From contig JASHPP010000229.1 in NCBI GenBank assembly GCA_030038035.1, forward strand, positions 1-21,753: 21,753 nt of DNA, written 5' to 3'. Positions 14,944-21,252 of the stretch are shown one piece after another. The notes under the pieces are model-generated. The model saw only the letters and a list, made by a program, of their open reading frames with translations. It searched no databases and was not told the origin of the DNA. Source of the stretch: Trebonia sp. Its GTDB lineage: Bacteria; Actinomycetota; Actinomycetes; Streptosporangiales; Streptosporangiaceae. The stretch's first letter is position 1; every line of letters starts with the position of its first letter. Made by a program: the position numbers and the translations under genes.

Positions 14944-16125
14944 TCACGCTTTGGGCAGCGGCTCGGACGTCCAGGTCACCCCGTCGTTGGCGGACTTCAG
15001 GATCACGCCTGCGGCGCGGGCCAGGCCGACGGCGATGCAGTCCCTGGTCTTGGTGACGCAGGAGTCAGCGAAAAGCTCCTGCACCTTGGCCACCGTGCTC
15101 TCCGCCCAGTGCCTGCCACTGGTCGACGTGAGCTCGGACAGGCCGTACAGAGTGTCAGTGCCGCCTCCCTGGGGAGCGTAGCCGCCGCCCACCGCCACGC
15201 AGGTCGTCGTCGAGGGGCAGGAGATACCGCCGAACCCGGCCACGTGGCTGGGCGCCGAGAGGACGTCCTTCCAGGTCACCCCGCCGTTAGCCGAGGTGTA
15301 GAGGTAGGCCTGCTCGTGCGACGGTATGGCGGAGGTGACGTCGAAGACGGCGTAGCAGTCCTTGGCCGATGGGCAGGTCACCGGACCCAGCGGCACCCCA
15401 CCGGGGACTGCGTGCCTGGTCCAGGTCTTCCCGCCGTTGGCCGTGGTCAGGGCGGCCTCGCCGGTGACAAGGCAGACGGTGCTCGATGCACAGGAGATGC
15501 CGAACGGGCTGGCCATCGCCGTCTGGAGAGCGGGGATCGACTCCGGCGTCCACACGCTGCCACCGTCAGCGGTATGGGCCACCGCGGCGTCGAACCGGTT
15601 GCCGGCCAATCCGACGGCCCAGCAGTCCAGGCCGTTGGCGCAGGAGATGGCTTCGGCCAGGGCCAGGGATTTCGGCGCGGCGTGCGTGCTCCAAATCTCG
15701 CCCCCGTCGGTCGTCTCAAGGAACGCGGCGCTGGAGTCCTCCGCCGCGTAACCGATAGCGAGGCAGTGGCCGGCGGAGGTGCAGTCGATGCCCGCGATGT
15801 CGTCGAACCTCGTGGTCGCGTACTCCACCTTCCACGTGGCGCCCCCGTCCGCTGTCGCGATGATGGCGGAGCCGCTGGCGTCGTACGCGCCTGCCCAGCA
15901 GCGAGAGGCGGACACGCAGGACACGGCCGTGACTCCCGTGAGGGTCGCCGGCGCAGCCGGCGCGGCCGGCGCAGCCGCCGCCGTGACCGCCGAGCCAGCG
16001 ATGACCATGGCCCCTGACGCCACCAGCCCGGCGACCGCGAAGACGAGGCCGGCTACCCGCCACCGCCGGGTCTTGCCGGGAGCAAGTGCATTCAGCCGCC
16101 GGCGGCCGTGCCGATCTCGATCCAT
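14944..16125 (-). CDS. Exported seven-repeat beta-propeller (BNR/Ycf48-like) with one cysteine pair per blade
   Basis: A 393-residue protein. A basic N-terminus and a hydrophobic stretch (about 24-50, VAGLVFAVAGLVASGAMVIAG) act as signal peptide or anchor, followed by an Ala/Pro linker. The mature part has seven repeats. Each begins with a Cys-x(5-7)-Cys pair: SCVSASRCWAG, DCTSAGHCLAIG, SCANGLDCWAVG, SCASSTVCLVTG, TCPSAKDCYAVF, SCPSTTTCVAVG, SCVTKTRDCIAVG. Most carry a BNR-like Asp-box (ATADGGATW, TANGGKTW, SANDGVTW). Seven repeats fit a seven-bladed propeller stabilised by disulphides outside the cell. No sialidase catalytic residues are evident, so a binding or structural role is likelier. 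Confidence 0.88.
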   Translation of the reverse strand: MDRDRHGRRRLNALAPGKTRRWRVAGLVFAVAGLVASGAMVIAGSAVTAAAAPAAPAAPATLTGVTAVSCVSASRCWAGAYDASGSAIIATADGGATWKVEYATTRFDDIAGIDCTSAGHCLAIGYAAEDSSAAFLETTDGGEIWSTHAAPKSLALAEAISCANGLDCWAVGLAGNRFDAAVAHTADGGSVWTPESIPALQTAMASPFGISCASSTVCLVTGEAALTTANGGKTWTRHAVPGGVPLGPVTCPSAKDCYAVFDVTSAIPSHEQAYLYTSANGGVTWKDVLSAPSHVAGFGGISCPSTTTCVAVGGGYAPQGGGTDTLYGLSELTSTSGRHWAESTVAKVQELFADSCVTKTRDCIAVGLARAAGVILKSANDGVTWTSEPLPKA

Positions 16126-16318
16126 TGCCGTCCCCTCCTCGTGTGCGCGCTGCCAGAAATCCTGGCACCCGTTAGCACAGATTTCCGCCAGAACGCAAAG
16201 GTTGCGGCGACCGTCTGGCAGGACCGTCCCGCTAGCGGGGGCCGCAATCGCCGCTCAATCGCGGGGCAAGACCGCGCGGGCACGCTGGTGTGCACGGCGC
16301 GAGTCCAAGGGGGTGGCC
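16126..16318. promoter_or_regulatory. Divergent promoter region between propeller and membrane protein
   Basis: About 190 bases between two divergent genes. TGCCAG and CTGGCA (16151-16156, 16162-16167) form a perfect 6-bp inverted repeat with a 5-base spacer. Further copies of the half-site occur as GCCAGA (16187-16192) and TCTGGC (16214-16219), themselves inverted. CCGCTAGCGG near 16229-16238 is a short palindrome. A repeated TGCCAG/CTGGCA site could be a shared operator; no clear -10 was seen. Confidence 0.35.
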
Positions 16319-16801
16319 GTGAGCGGTGGCGCGGCCTGCAGGCGGTGGTGGCGGGCATGGCGGGCGCGGTTCGGGCTCGCGGAGGTGTGCGGAACCGCGG
16401 GCGCGGCGGCCGGGTTCGCCGCCGGGTACCTGCCCGCCGGGTCGCTGGTCGCCGCCGCCGGGCTGGCGACCGTCGGGGAGTTCGCCGGGTTCTACGCTTG
16501 CCTGGGGGCCAGGGCGGGGCTGGCGGCGTGGCGGGCGACGGCCCACCTGGCCGGGTGGCGCAGGCTGGCGGGCGGAGCCTGGCACGCGGTGCGACAGGAG
16601 CTTGGCTCCTGCGCGGCCGCCGAGGTGCTCGATTTCACGCTGATCCGCCCGGGCTGCCTGATCGGGGCCGCGTGGCTGCTGCGGCCGCTGCCAGGCGGCG
16701 TGTGGCTGGGCTTCATGGTCGGCAAGGCCGCCGCCGACGTGATCTGGTACTGCGCGGAAGCCTGCGTCCGCCGCGCCGTCGCCGCCCCAGGCAGTCCGTG
16801 A
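16319..16801 (+). CDS. Small membrane protein of unknown function
   Basis: A 160-residue protein; family not recognised. GTG 16319 was chosen because AAGGGG lies at the proper distance upstream; GTG 16313 is too close to it. There are probably three or four membrane segments: two near the N-terminal third (VCGTAGAAAGFAAGYL; SLVAAAGLATVGEFAGFYA) and one or two near the C-terminus (CLIGAAWLLRPLPG; VWLGFMVGKAAADVIWY). It is Trp- and Arg-rich at the N-terminus (RRWWRAWRARFG). It converges with the hyp operon and is separated from hypE by a strong terminator hairpin, so it is probably not part of that unit, although proximity leaves a link possible. Confidence 0.65.
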   Translation: MSGGAACRRWWRAWRARFGLAEVCGTAGAAAGFAAGYLPAGSLVAAAGLATVGEFAGFYACLGARAGLAAWRATAHLAGWRRLAGGAWHAVRQELGSCAAAEVLDFTLIRPGCLIGAAWLLRPLPGGVWLGFMVGKAAADVIWYCAEACVRRAVAAPGSP

Positions 16802-16823
16802 GGGCAGGTGAGGCGGGCGTGCT

Positions 16824-16857
16824 CGTTCGGGATAAAAGATTTCAATTGTCCCGAACG
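16824..16857. terminator. Bidirectional terminator between the membrane protein and hypE
   Basis: CGTTCGGGA (16824-16832) is perfectly inverted at 16849-16857 around a 16-base AT-rich loop, exactly between two convergent genes. The right arm is also preserved beside the hypE relic near 12226, but the left arm is lost there. Confidence 0.75.
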
Positions 16858-16900
16858 GACAGTGCCGGCTCCCGGCTCGCCCGGCTCCTGCGGCGGCGTG

Positions 16901-18064
16901 TCAGCAGATCCGCGGGAGCGGGTCGCCGACGAGCAGGTCGACGATCCGAGTGCCGCCGAACGCGGTCTTGAGCTGGACGATCCCCGGCTGGCCGTCGGTC
17001 ACGGCGCCGATGACGGCCGCCCGCTCCCCCAGCGGGTGCGCGTGCAGCGCCGCGAGCGCGCGGTCCGCGCTGGCGGCGGGCACCACCGCCACCAGCCGTC
17101 CCTCGCACGCCACGTACATCGGGTCGATCCCGAGCAGCTCGCAGGCGCCGCGGACTTCGTCCCGCACGGGGATGTCGTCCTCGCTGACCAGCACCCCGGC
17201 CTGGGCGGCCCGCGCGATCTCGTTGAGTATGGTCGCGACCCCGCCGCGGGTGGCGTCCCGCATCGCCCGCACCTCGGGGACCGCGTCGAGCAGGCCCGCG
17301 ACCAGGCCGTTGAGCGGGGCCGTGTCCGAGCCGATGTCGGCCTCGATGTCGAGCTCGCCGCGGGCCAGCATGATCGTGATCCCGTGGTCGCCGATCGGGC
17401 CGGACACGATGATGGCGTCGCCGGGCCTGGCATGGGCCACGCCGAGGGTCACGTCCCGCTCGAACAGGCCCACCCCGGCGGTGTTGACGTAGCAGCCGTC
17501 GGCCTTGCCCCGCTGCACGACCTTCGTGTCACCGGTGACCACGCAGACCCCCGCCCTGGCCGCGGCGTCCCGCATCGACGCGGCGACGCGGGTCAGGTCG
17601 GCGACGGGGAAACCCTCCTCGAGGATGAAGCCGGCCGACAGGTACAGCGGGGTGGCCCCGGTCACCGACAGGTCGTTGACGGTCCCGTTGACCGCCAGGT
17701 CGCCGATGTCGCCGCCGGGGAAGAACAGCGGGGACACCACGTAGGAATCGGTGGTGAGCGCCACCCGGGAGCCGGCCAGCCGAAGCTCGGCGGAATCCTC
17801 GAGGGGTTCGAGCAGCGGGTTGCGGAACGCGTCGAGGAAGATCGCCTCGACCAGCGTCTGGGTCGCCTTGCCGCCAGCGCCGTGGGACATCGTGACCCGG
17901 TCCTCGCGGACGCGCGGAGTGCGGCGGCGGGCGCGGTCGATGCGGTCGAGCACCTGCTGCTCGCGATCGGTCACCGGCAGCTCGCGGCGTCCCGCCGGAT
18001 CGCCGGGCAGGTCGGCGGCGGCGTGGTCGTGCTCCCGCAGCGCCTCCTCGATCCAGCCGGTCAT
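16901..18064 (-). CDS. hypE: Hydrogenase maturation protein HypE (cyanide-ligand synthesis)
   Basis: A 387-residue cytoplasmic PurM-like ATPase. Family knowledge: HypE dehydrates the carbamoyl group transferred by HypF onto its C-terminal Cys, producing the thiocyanate that gives cyanide to the active-site iron. The essential C-terminal PRIC is intact. Conserved blocks include MSHGAGGKATQ (residues ~58-68), LTTDSYVVSPLFFPGGDIG, NGTVNDLSVTGATPLYLS, CVVTGDTKVVQRGKADG, MRDATRGGVAT and ACEGR. The protein has ~55 residues before the usual start (RVTMSHGAGG). The ATG at 18064 was chosen because it forms an ATGA overlap with the hypD stop. A later ATG (about 57 codons in) would give the standard length. 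Confidence 0.96.
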   Translation of the reverse strand: MTGWIEEALREHDHAAADLPGDPAGRRELPVTDREQQVLDRIDRARRRTPRVREDRVTMSHGAGGKATQTLVEAIFLDAFRNPLLEPLEDSAELRLAGSRVALTTDSYVVSPLFFPGGDIGDLAVNGTVNDLSVTGATPLYLSAGFILEEGFPVADLTRVAASMRDAAARAGVCVVTGDTKVVQRGKADGCYVNTAGVGLFERDVTLGVAHARPGDAIIVSGPIGDHGITIMLARGELDIEADIGSDTAPLNGLVAGLLDAVPEVRAMRDATRGGVATILNEIARAAQAGVLVSEDDIPVRDEVRGACELLGIDPMYVACEGRLVAVVPAASADRALAALHAHPLGERAAVIGAVTDGQPGIVQLKTAFGGTRIVDLLVGDPLPRIC

Positions 18065-19248
18065 GGCGCGACCGCCCGGCCCGCCTGTGCCGCCCGCACC
18101 GCCTGTGCCCCTTGTGCCGCCTGTGCGGCCGCCGCCTCGGGGACCCGGCTGCGGTGCATCCGGCCGTAGTTGTAGTACGCGGCGCAGGCCCCCTCCGGTG
18201 ACACCATGCAGGTGCCGATCGGGGTCTCGGGCGTGCAGGCGGTCCCGAAGACCTTGCACTCCCACGGCTTGAGCACCCCCTTGAGCACCTCGCCGCACTG
18301 GCACGCCTTGGGGTCGGCGACCCGCACCCCGGGCACCTCGTACAGCAGTTCCGCGTCCATCGCCGCGTACTTCTCGCGCACCTTCAGCGCGGAGTGCGAG
18401 ATGAAGCCAAGGCCGCGCCATTCGAAGTAGGGCCGCAGCTCCATCGTCTCGCCGATGGCCGCCAGGGCGACCAGGTTGCCGTCCCACGGCACCACGCGCG
18501 AGTACTGGTTCTCGACCTCCGACCGGCCCTGCGACAGCTGCAGCATGAGCATGTAGATGGACTGCAGGATGTCCAGCGGCTCGAACCCGGCCACCACGAC
18601 CGGCTTGCCGTAGTCACGGGCGATGAACTCATAGGGCCGGCAGCCGATGACCGTGGACACGTGCCCTGGCCCGATGAACCCGTCGAGCCGCAGGTCGGGT
18701 GAGTCGAGGATGGCCTTGATCGCCGGGATGATCGTGACGTGGTTGCAGAACACGGAGAAGTTCCGCAGGCCTTCGGCCGCGGCGCGCAGCATGGTCATCG
18801 CGGTGGACGGCGCGGTCGTCTCGAACCCGATCGCCATGAAGACGACCTGCCGGTCCGGGTTCTGCCTGGCGATCTTGAGGGAGTCAAGCGGCGAGTAGAC
18901 CATGCGGATGTCGGTGCCCGCCGCCTTGGCGTCGAAGAACGACCCGTGGCTGCCCGGCACCCGCATCATGTCGCCGAACGAGGTCATGATCACGTCCGGC
19001 CGCGACGCCAGGTGCATGGCGTCGTCGACGCGCCCCATCGGTATCACGCACACCGGGCAGCCGGGGCCGTGCACCAGCGTGATCGACTCGGGCAGGTAGT
19101 CCTCGAGGCCGTGCTTGTAGATCGTGTGGGTGTGCCCGCCGCACACCTCCATGAGCTTGTACCGCCGGCCGGGCTCGCACAGCGCCGCGATCTTGGCGGC
19201 GAGCGCGTGCGCCTTGTCCGCGTCACGGAATTCGTCGACGAACCGCAT
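18061..19248 (-). CDS. hypD: Hydrogenase maturation protein HypD
   Basis: A [4Fe-4S] protein that, with HypC, forms the scaffold on which the Fe(CN)2CO unit of [NiFe]-hydrogenase is built. Key motifs: CGGHTH (Cys36), GPGCPVC (Cys64 and Cys67), GFETTAP, and GHVSTVIG. The cysteine-rich C-terminal region is complete (CQCGEVLKGVLKPWECKVFG, TACTPETPIGTCMVSPEGAC). Length (395) is slightly above the usual ~375 owing to an Ala/Arg tail rich in AAQA repeats. ATG 19248 is preferred over GTG 19257 because AGGAG sits about 10 bases before it but only one base before the GTG. It overlaps hypE by 4 bases and follows hypC after 30 bases. Confidence 0.97.
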   Translation of the reverse strand: MRFVDEFRDADKAHALAAKIAALCEPGRRYKLMEVCGGHTHTIYKHGLEDYLPESITLVHGPGCPVCVIPMGRVDDAMHLASRPDVIMTSFGDMMRVPGSHGSFFDAKAAGTDIRMVYSPLDSLKIARQNPDRQVVFMAIGFETTAPSTAMTMLRAAAEGLRNFSVFCNHVTIIPAIKAILDSPDLRLDGFIGPGHVSTVIGCRPYEFIARDYGKPVVVAGFEPLDILQSIYMLMLQLSQGRSEVENQYSRVVPWDGNLVALAAIGETMELRPYFEWRGLGFISHSALKVREKYAAMDAELLYEVPGVRVADPKACQCGEVLKGVLKPWECKVFGTACTPETPIGTCMVSPEGACAAYYNYGRMHRSRVPEAAAAQAAQGAQAVRAAQAGRAVAP

Positions 19249-19278
19249 CGTCCGCACACTCCTGTTCGGTCAGTGCCT

Positions 19279-19551
19279 TTATTCGATCAGTGACTCGCGC
19301 AGCGCGGCGATCTCGTCCTCGTAGGCCTGGCCGATCCCTTCAAGGAACGCCATGGCCGCCGCCGCCTCGGCCTCGTCGATCTTGGACAGCGCGAAGCCGA
19401 CGTGGATCAGCACCCAGTCACCCGGCTTGGGCGGGTCGTCGGCGAGCAGGCCGATGTTGATCAGCCTTTTCACGCCGCTGACGCTCACCTTGGCGAGGTC
19501 GGGCTGCTCGGGGTGCAGTTCGATGACCTCACCCGGTATGCCAAGACACAT
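19279..19551 (-). CDS. hypC: Hydrogenase assembly chaperone HypC
   Basis: A 90-residue protein starting MCLGIPGEV, so the catalytic N-terminal Cys2 is present once Met is removed. The small beta-barrel is recognisable (VSVSGVKRLINIGLL… GDWVLIHVGFALSKID), followed by a helical tail (EAEAAAAMAFLEGIGQAYED). HypC binds HypD and the precursor of the large subunit and carries the iron with its CO and CN ligands. The start lies inside the end of the upstream SIS gene (23-base overlap), with AAGAGGTG as ribosome-binding site. Confidence 0.96.
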   Translation of the reverse strand: MCLGIPGEVIELHPEQPDLAKVSVSGVKRLINIGLLADDPPKPGDWVLIHVGFALSKIDEAEAAAAMAFLEGIGQAYEDEIAALRESLIE

Positions 19552-20245
19552 GTGACACCTCTTCCGGGCCCTCGGCCGCGCCGAGGGCACATGTGGTGAG
19601 CTCCCAGAGCACCTGGTAGATCGTGGTCTGCGCCTCCTGGATCCGGTGGATCGAGGCGGACGGCGCCACGAACAGGTAGTCGATGCTGTCCAGCTCGGCC
19701 ATCTTCCCGCCCGAGTAGCCAGCCAGCCCGATCGTGAGCATCCCGCGCCGGCCCGCCTCGTCGAAGGCGCGCACCAGGTTCGCGGAGTTGCCGCTCGTCG
19801 ACAGGCCGACCGCGATGTCGTCACGGCCGCCGAACGCGGCGAGCTGGCGGGCGAAAACGACGTCCACGCCGATGTCGTTGCACAGCGCCGTCACCACCGA
19901 GGTGTCGTTGGCCAGCCCGAACGCCGGCAGCGGGCGGGCGTCCCCGCCCGGGTGCAGGAACAGCGTCGCGAGCTGCTGGGCATCGGTCGCGCTGCCGCCG
20001 TTGCCGAAGGCGAACAGCCGCCCGCCCGCCGCGAAGCGGGCCGCGGCCTGCCGCGCGCACTGCGCCAGCCGCGCTCCGTCCCTGGCGGCGATGACCCGGC
20101 GCAGTTCGCAGATCTCCCCGGCCTTGGCGACGGTCGAGGCGCGAACCTGCTCAAGCACGGCCGCCAGGTCGCCCGTGTCGGCGTAAAGGAACGGGTAGAG
20201 CGACTGCATCGCCGCCGCGCCGCTCTCGTCCTCTCCCCTGGTCAC
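19529..20245 (-). CDS. GmhA-like SIS-domain protein, putative hydrogenase accessory factor (SIS 1)
   Basis: A 238-residue cytoplasmic protein of the phosphoheptose-isomerase type. The phosphosugar-binding SIS motifs are intact: FGNGGSATDAQQLATLF, LPAFGLANDTSVVTALCND and STSGNSANLV. By comparison with GmhA from memory, residues used for metal binding and catalysis are changed: the His in DAQH is Gln, the Glu four residues later is Leu, and the His near the end (VIH) is Gln in RIQEAQTTIYQ. It may bind a sugar phosphate without isomerising it. Its GTG start overlaps the stop of the HypC-like gene (GTGA) with GGGGAGGTGG upstream, and its end overlaps hypC. Its place inside the operon implies a role in hydrogenase maturation. 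Confidence 0.85.
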   Translation of the reverse strand: MTRGEDESGAAAMQSLYPFLYADTGDLAAVLEQVRASTVAKAGEICELRRVIAARDGARLAQCARQAAARFAAGGRLFAFGNGGSATDAQQLATLFLHPGGDARPLPAFGLANDTSVVTALCNDIGVDVVFARQLAAFGGRDDIAVGLSTSGNSANLVRAFDEAGRRGMLTIGLAGYSGGKMAELDSIDYLFVAPSASIHRIQEAQTTIYQVLWELTTCALGAAEGPEEVSHVSWHTG

Positions 20246-20487
20246 GAGACCACCTCCCCGCTAGCGTCCACGACCGCGATCGCTTCCCCCGCGTGCACCA
20301 GGATCGTGGCGCCGGCCGCGGCGGCCACCAGCGCGACGCTGACCTCTTCCTCGCCCTGCCCGGTGTCCACCACGGCCAGCCCGTCAGCCAGCAGCCGCAC
20401 GACCCGCACCTCGACGGCGGCGTCGGAGCAGGTGATGCACGTGTCGCCGTGGCAGCCTGGCGGCTGGCCGCCGGTCATGGCGGTCAT
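20242..20487 (-). CDS. Divergent HypC/HupF-like protein (CITCSD type)
   Basis: An 81-residue protein. After a short N-terminal part with CHGDTCITCSD, the barrel (EVRVVRLLADGLAVVDTG … EEEVSVALVAAAAGATILVHAGEAIAVVD) matches HypC/HupF. It lacks the canonical N-terminal MC start that HypC needs for metal ligation. Instead it has three clustered cysteines (CHGDTCITC) that could bind a metal. The start ATG 20487 overlaps the upstream SIS stop by 4 bases (ATGA). It may be a chaperone for another partner, or an adaptor joining the SIS proteins to HypCD. Family placement is good; function is inferred. Confidence 0.8.
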   Translation of the reverse strand: MTAMTGGQPPGCHGDTCITCSDAAVEVRVVRLLADGLAVVDTGQGEEEVSVALVAAAAGATILVHAGEAIAVVDASGEVVS

Positions 20488-21116
20488 GACACGACGCCGG
20501 GATCAAGCACGCCCGGCTGCTCGAAGAACACGTGCACCAGCTCCCACAGGATGTGGTACGTGGTCACGTGCATTTCCTTGACCACCCGCGGGTCGGCCGC
20601 TGCCGCCGCCAGCAGGTGATCCACCGCCGGGCTCGCCGCGATCCGTCCCCCGCCGCCGCCGACAAGGGCGATCGTGAGCAGGCCGAGCTCCCTGGCCGCC
20701 TCCAGGCCGGCCAGCACGCTGGCGCTGTCCCCGTCGGCGGAGATCCCCAGGGCGATGTCGGCGGGGCTGGCCAGGACGCGGATCTGGTGGGCGAAGATCG
20801 CGCTCACGCCCTCGCGTTCGGCTATCCCGGTCACGGTGGCCACATCTGTCGTCAGCGAGATCGCCGGGAGCGCGCGCTTGCCGACGATGACCGGGTGCAC
20901 GAACTCCACCGCGACATGCTGGGCGTCGGTGCTCGGCCCGCCCGCACCGAACACGACGAGCTTGCCGCCCCGGTGGAAGCGGACCGCCATCGCATGGCAG
21001 GCGTCCGCTACCGCGCCCGCTTGCCTGGCCAGTTCCCTGGCGGGTTCGCTGCGCAGCTCGAACAGGCGGCTGACCTCGGGGTGGTCGTGAGCTGCAGGCG
21101 TCGCCGTTGAGGCCAT
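20484..21116 (-). CDS. GmhA-like SIS-domain protein, first gene of the hyp operon (SIS 2)
   Basis: About 210 residues. It has the SIS fold (FGAGGPSTDAQHVAVEF, LPAISLTTDVATVTGIAE) and keeps the His and Glu of the GmhA metal site (DAQHVAVE) and the His of the last helix (KEMHVTTYH). The phosphosugar loop STSGNS, however, is SADGDS, the first loop GNGGS is GAGGP, and a Gly-rich segment (LVGGGGGRIA) replaces the usual one. This is the mirror image of the losses in the other SIS protein of the operon. ATG 21116 has GGTGG upstream; GTG 21125 is an alternative. Four-base ATGA overlap with the HypC-like gene. A regulator-like SIS protein without enzyme activity, such as DiaA, is an alternative. Confidence 0.83.
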   Translation of the reverse strand: MASTATPAAHDHPEVSRLFELRSEPARELARQAGAVADACHAMAVRFHRGGKLVVFGAGGPSTDAQHVAVEFVHPVIVGKRALPAISLTTDVATVTGIAEREGVSAIFAHQIRVLASPADIALGISADGDSASVLAGLEAARELGLLTIALVGGGGGRIAASPAVDHLLAAAAADPRVVKEMHVTTYHILWELVHVFFEQPGVLDPGVVS

Positions 21117-21125
21117 AGCAGCCAC

Positions 21126-21252
21126 CGTAGGACACTTATGGGGGGGTGTCTAGCCTGCGGGCAGACAGTTTTGACTGTTCCGCCTGGACAGTTCCGTTTT
21201 GACCTGATGCCGTCTTTGACCTGATGCCGTCTTTGACCGGGCTACGGTCGTG
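21126..21252 (-). promoter_or_regulatory. Promoter region of the SIS/hyp operon
   Basis: Between the operon and the next minus-strand gene. It holds inverted repeat ACAGT (21165-21169)/ACTGT (21174-21178), a GACAC/GTGTC inverted repeat near 21131-21150, and the tandem repeat described separately. A possible minus-strand -10 is CATAAG (21135-21140). No convincing -35 was seen. Confidence 0.4.
21198..21238. repeat. 17-bp tandem repeat with TTTGACC start
   Basis: The unit tttgacctgatgccgtc occurs at 21198-21214 and 21215-21231, followed by a partial third copy (TTTGACC, 21232-21238). It lies upstream of the hyp operon and could be a repeated regulator site. Confidence 0.8.

Noticed and set aside
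16808..18169. 453-codon plus-strand open frame opposite hypE
   Set aside because: Shadow of the well-conserved hypE; no domain.
18061..18487. Upstream extension of the hypE frame into hypD
   Set aside because: The frame is open by chance inside hypD; the ATG at 18064 with ATGA overlap is the sensible start.
21198..21238. CRISPR-like short repeats
   Set aside because: Units are contiguous with no spacers and only two and a half copies.
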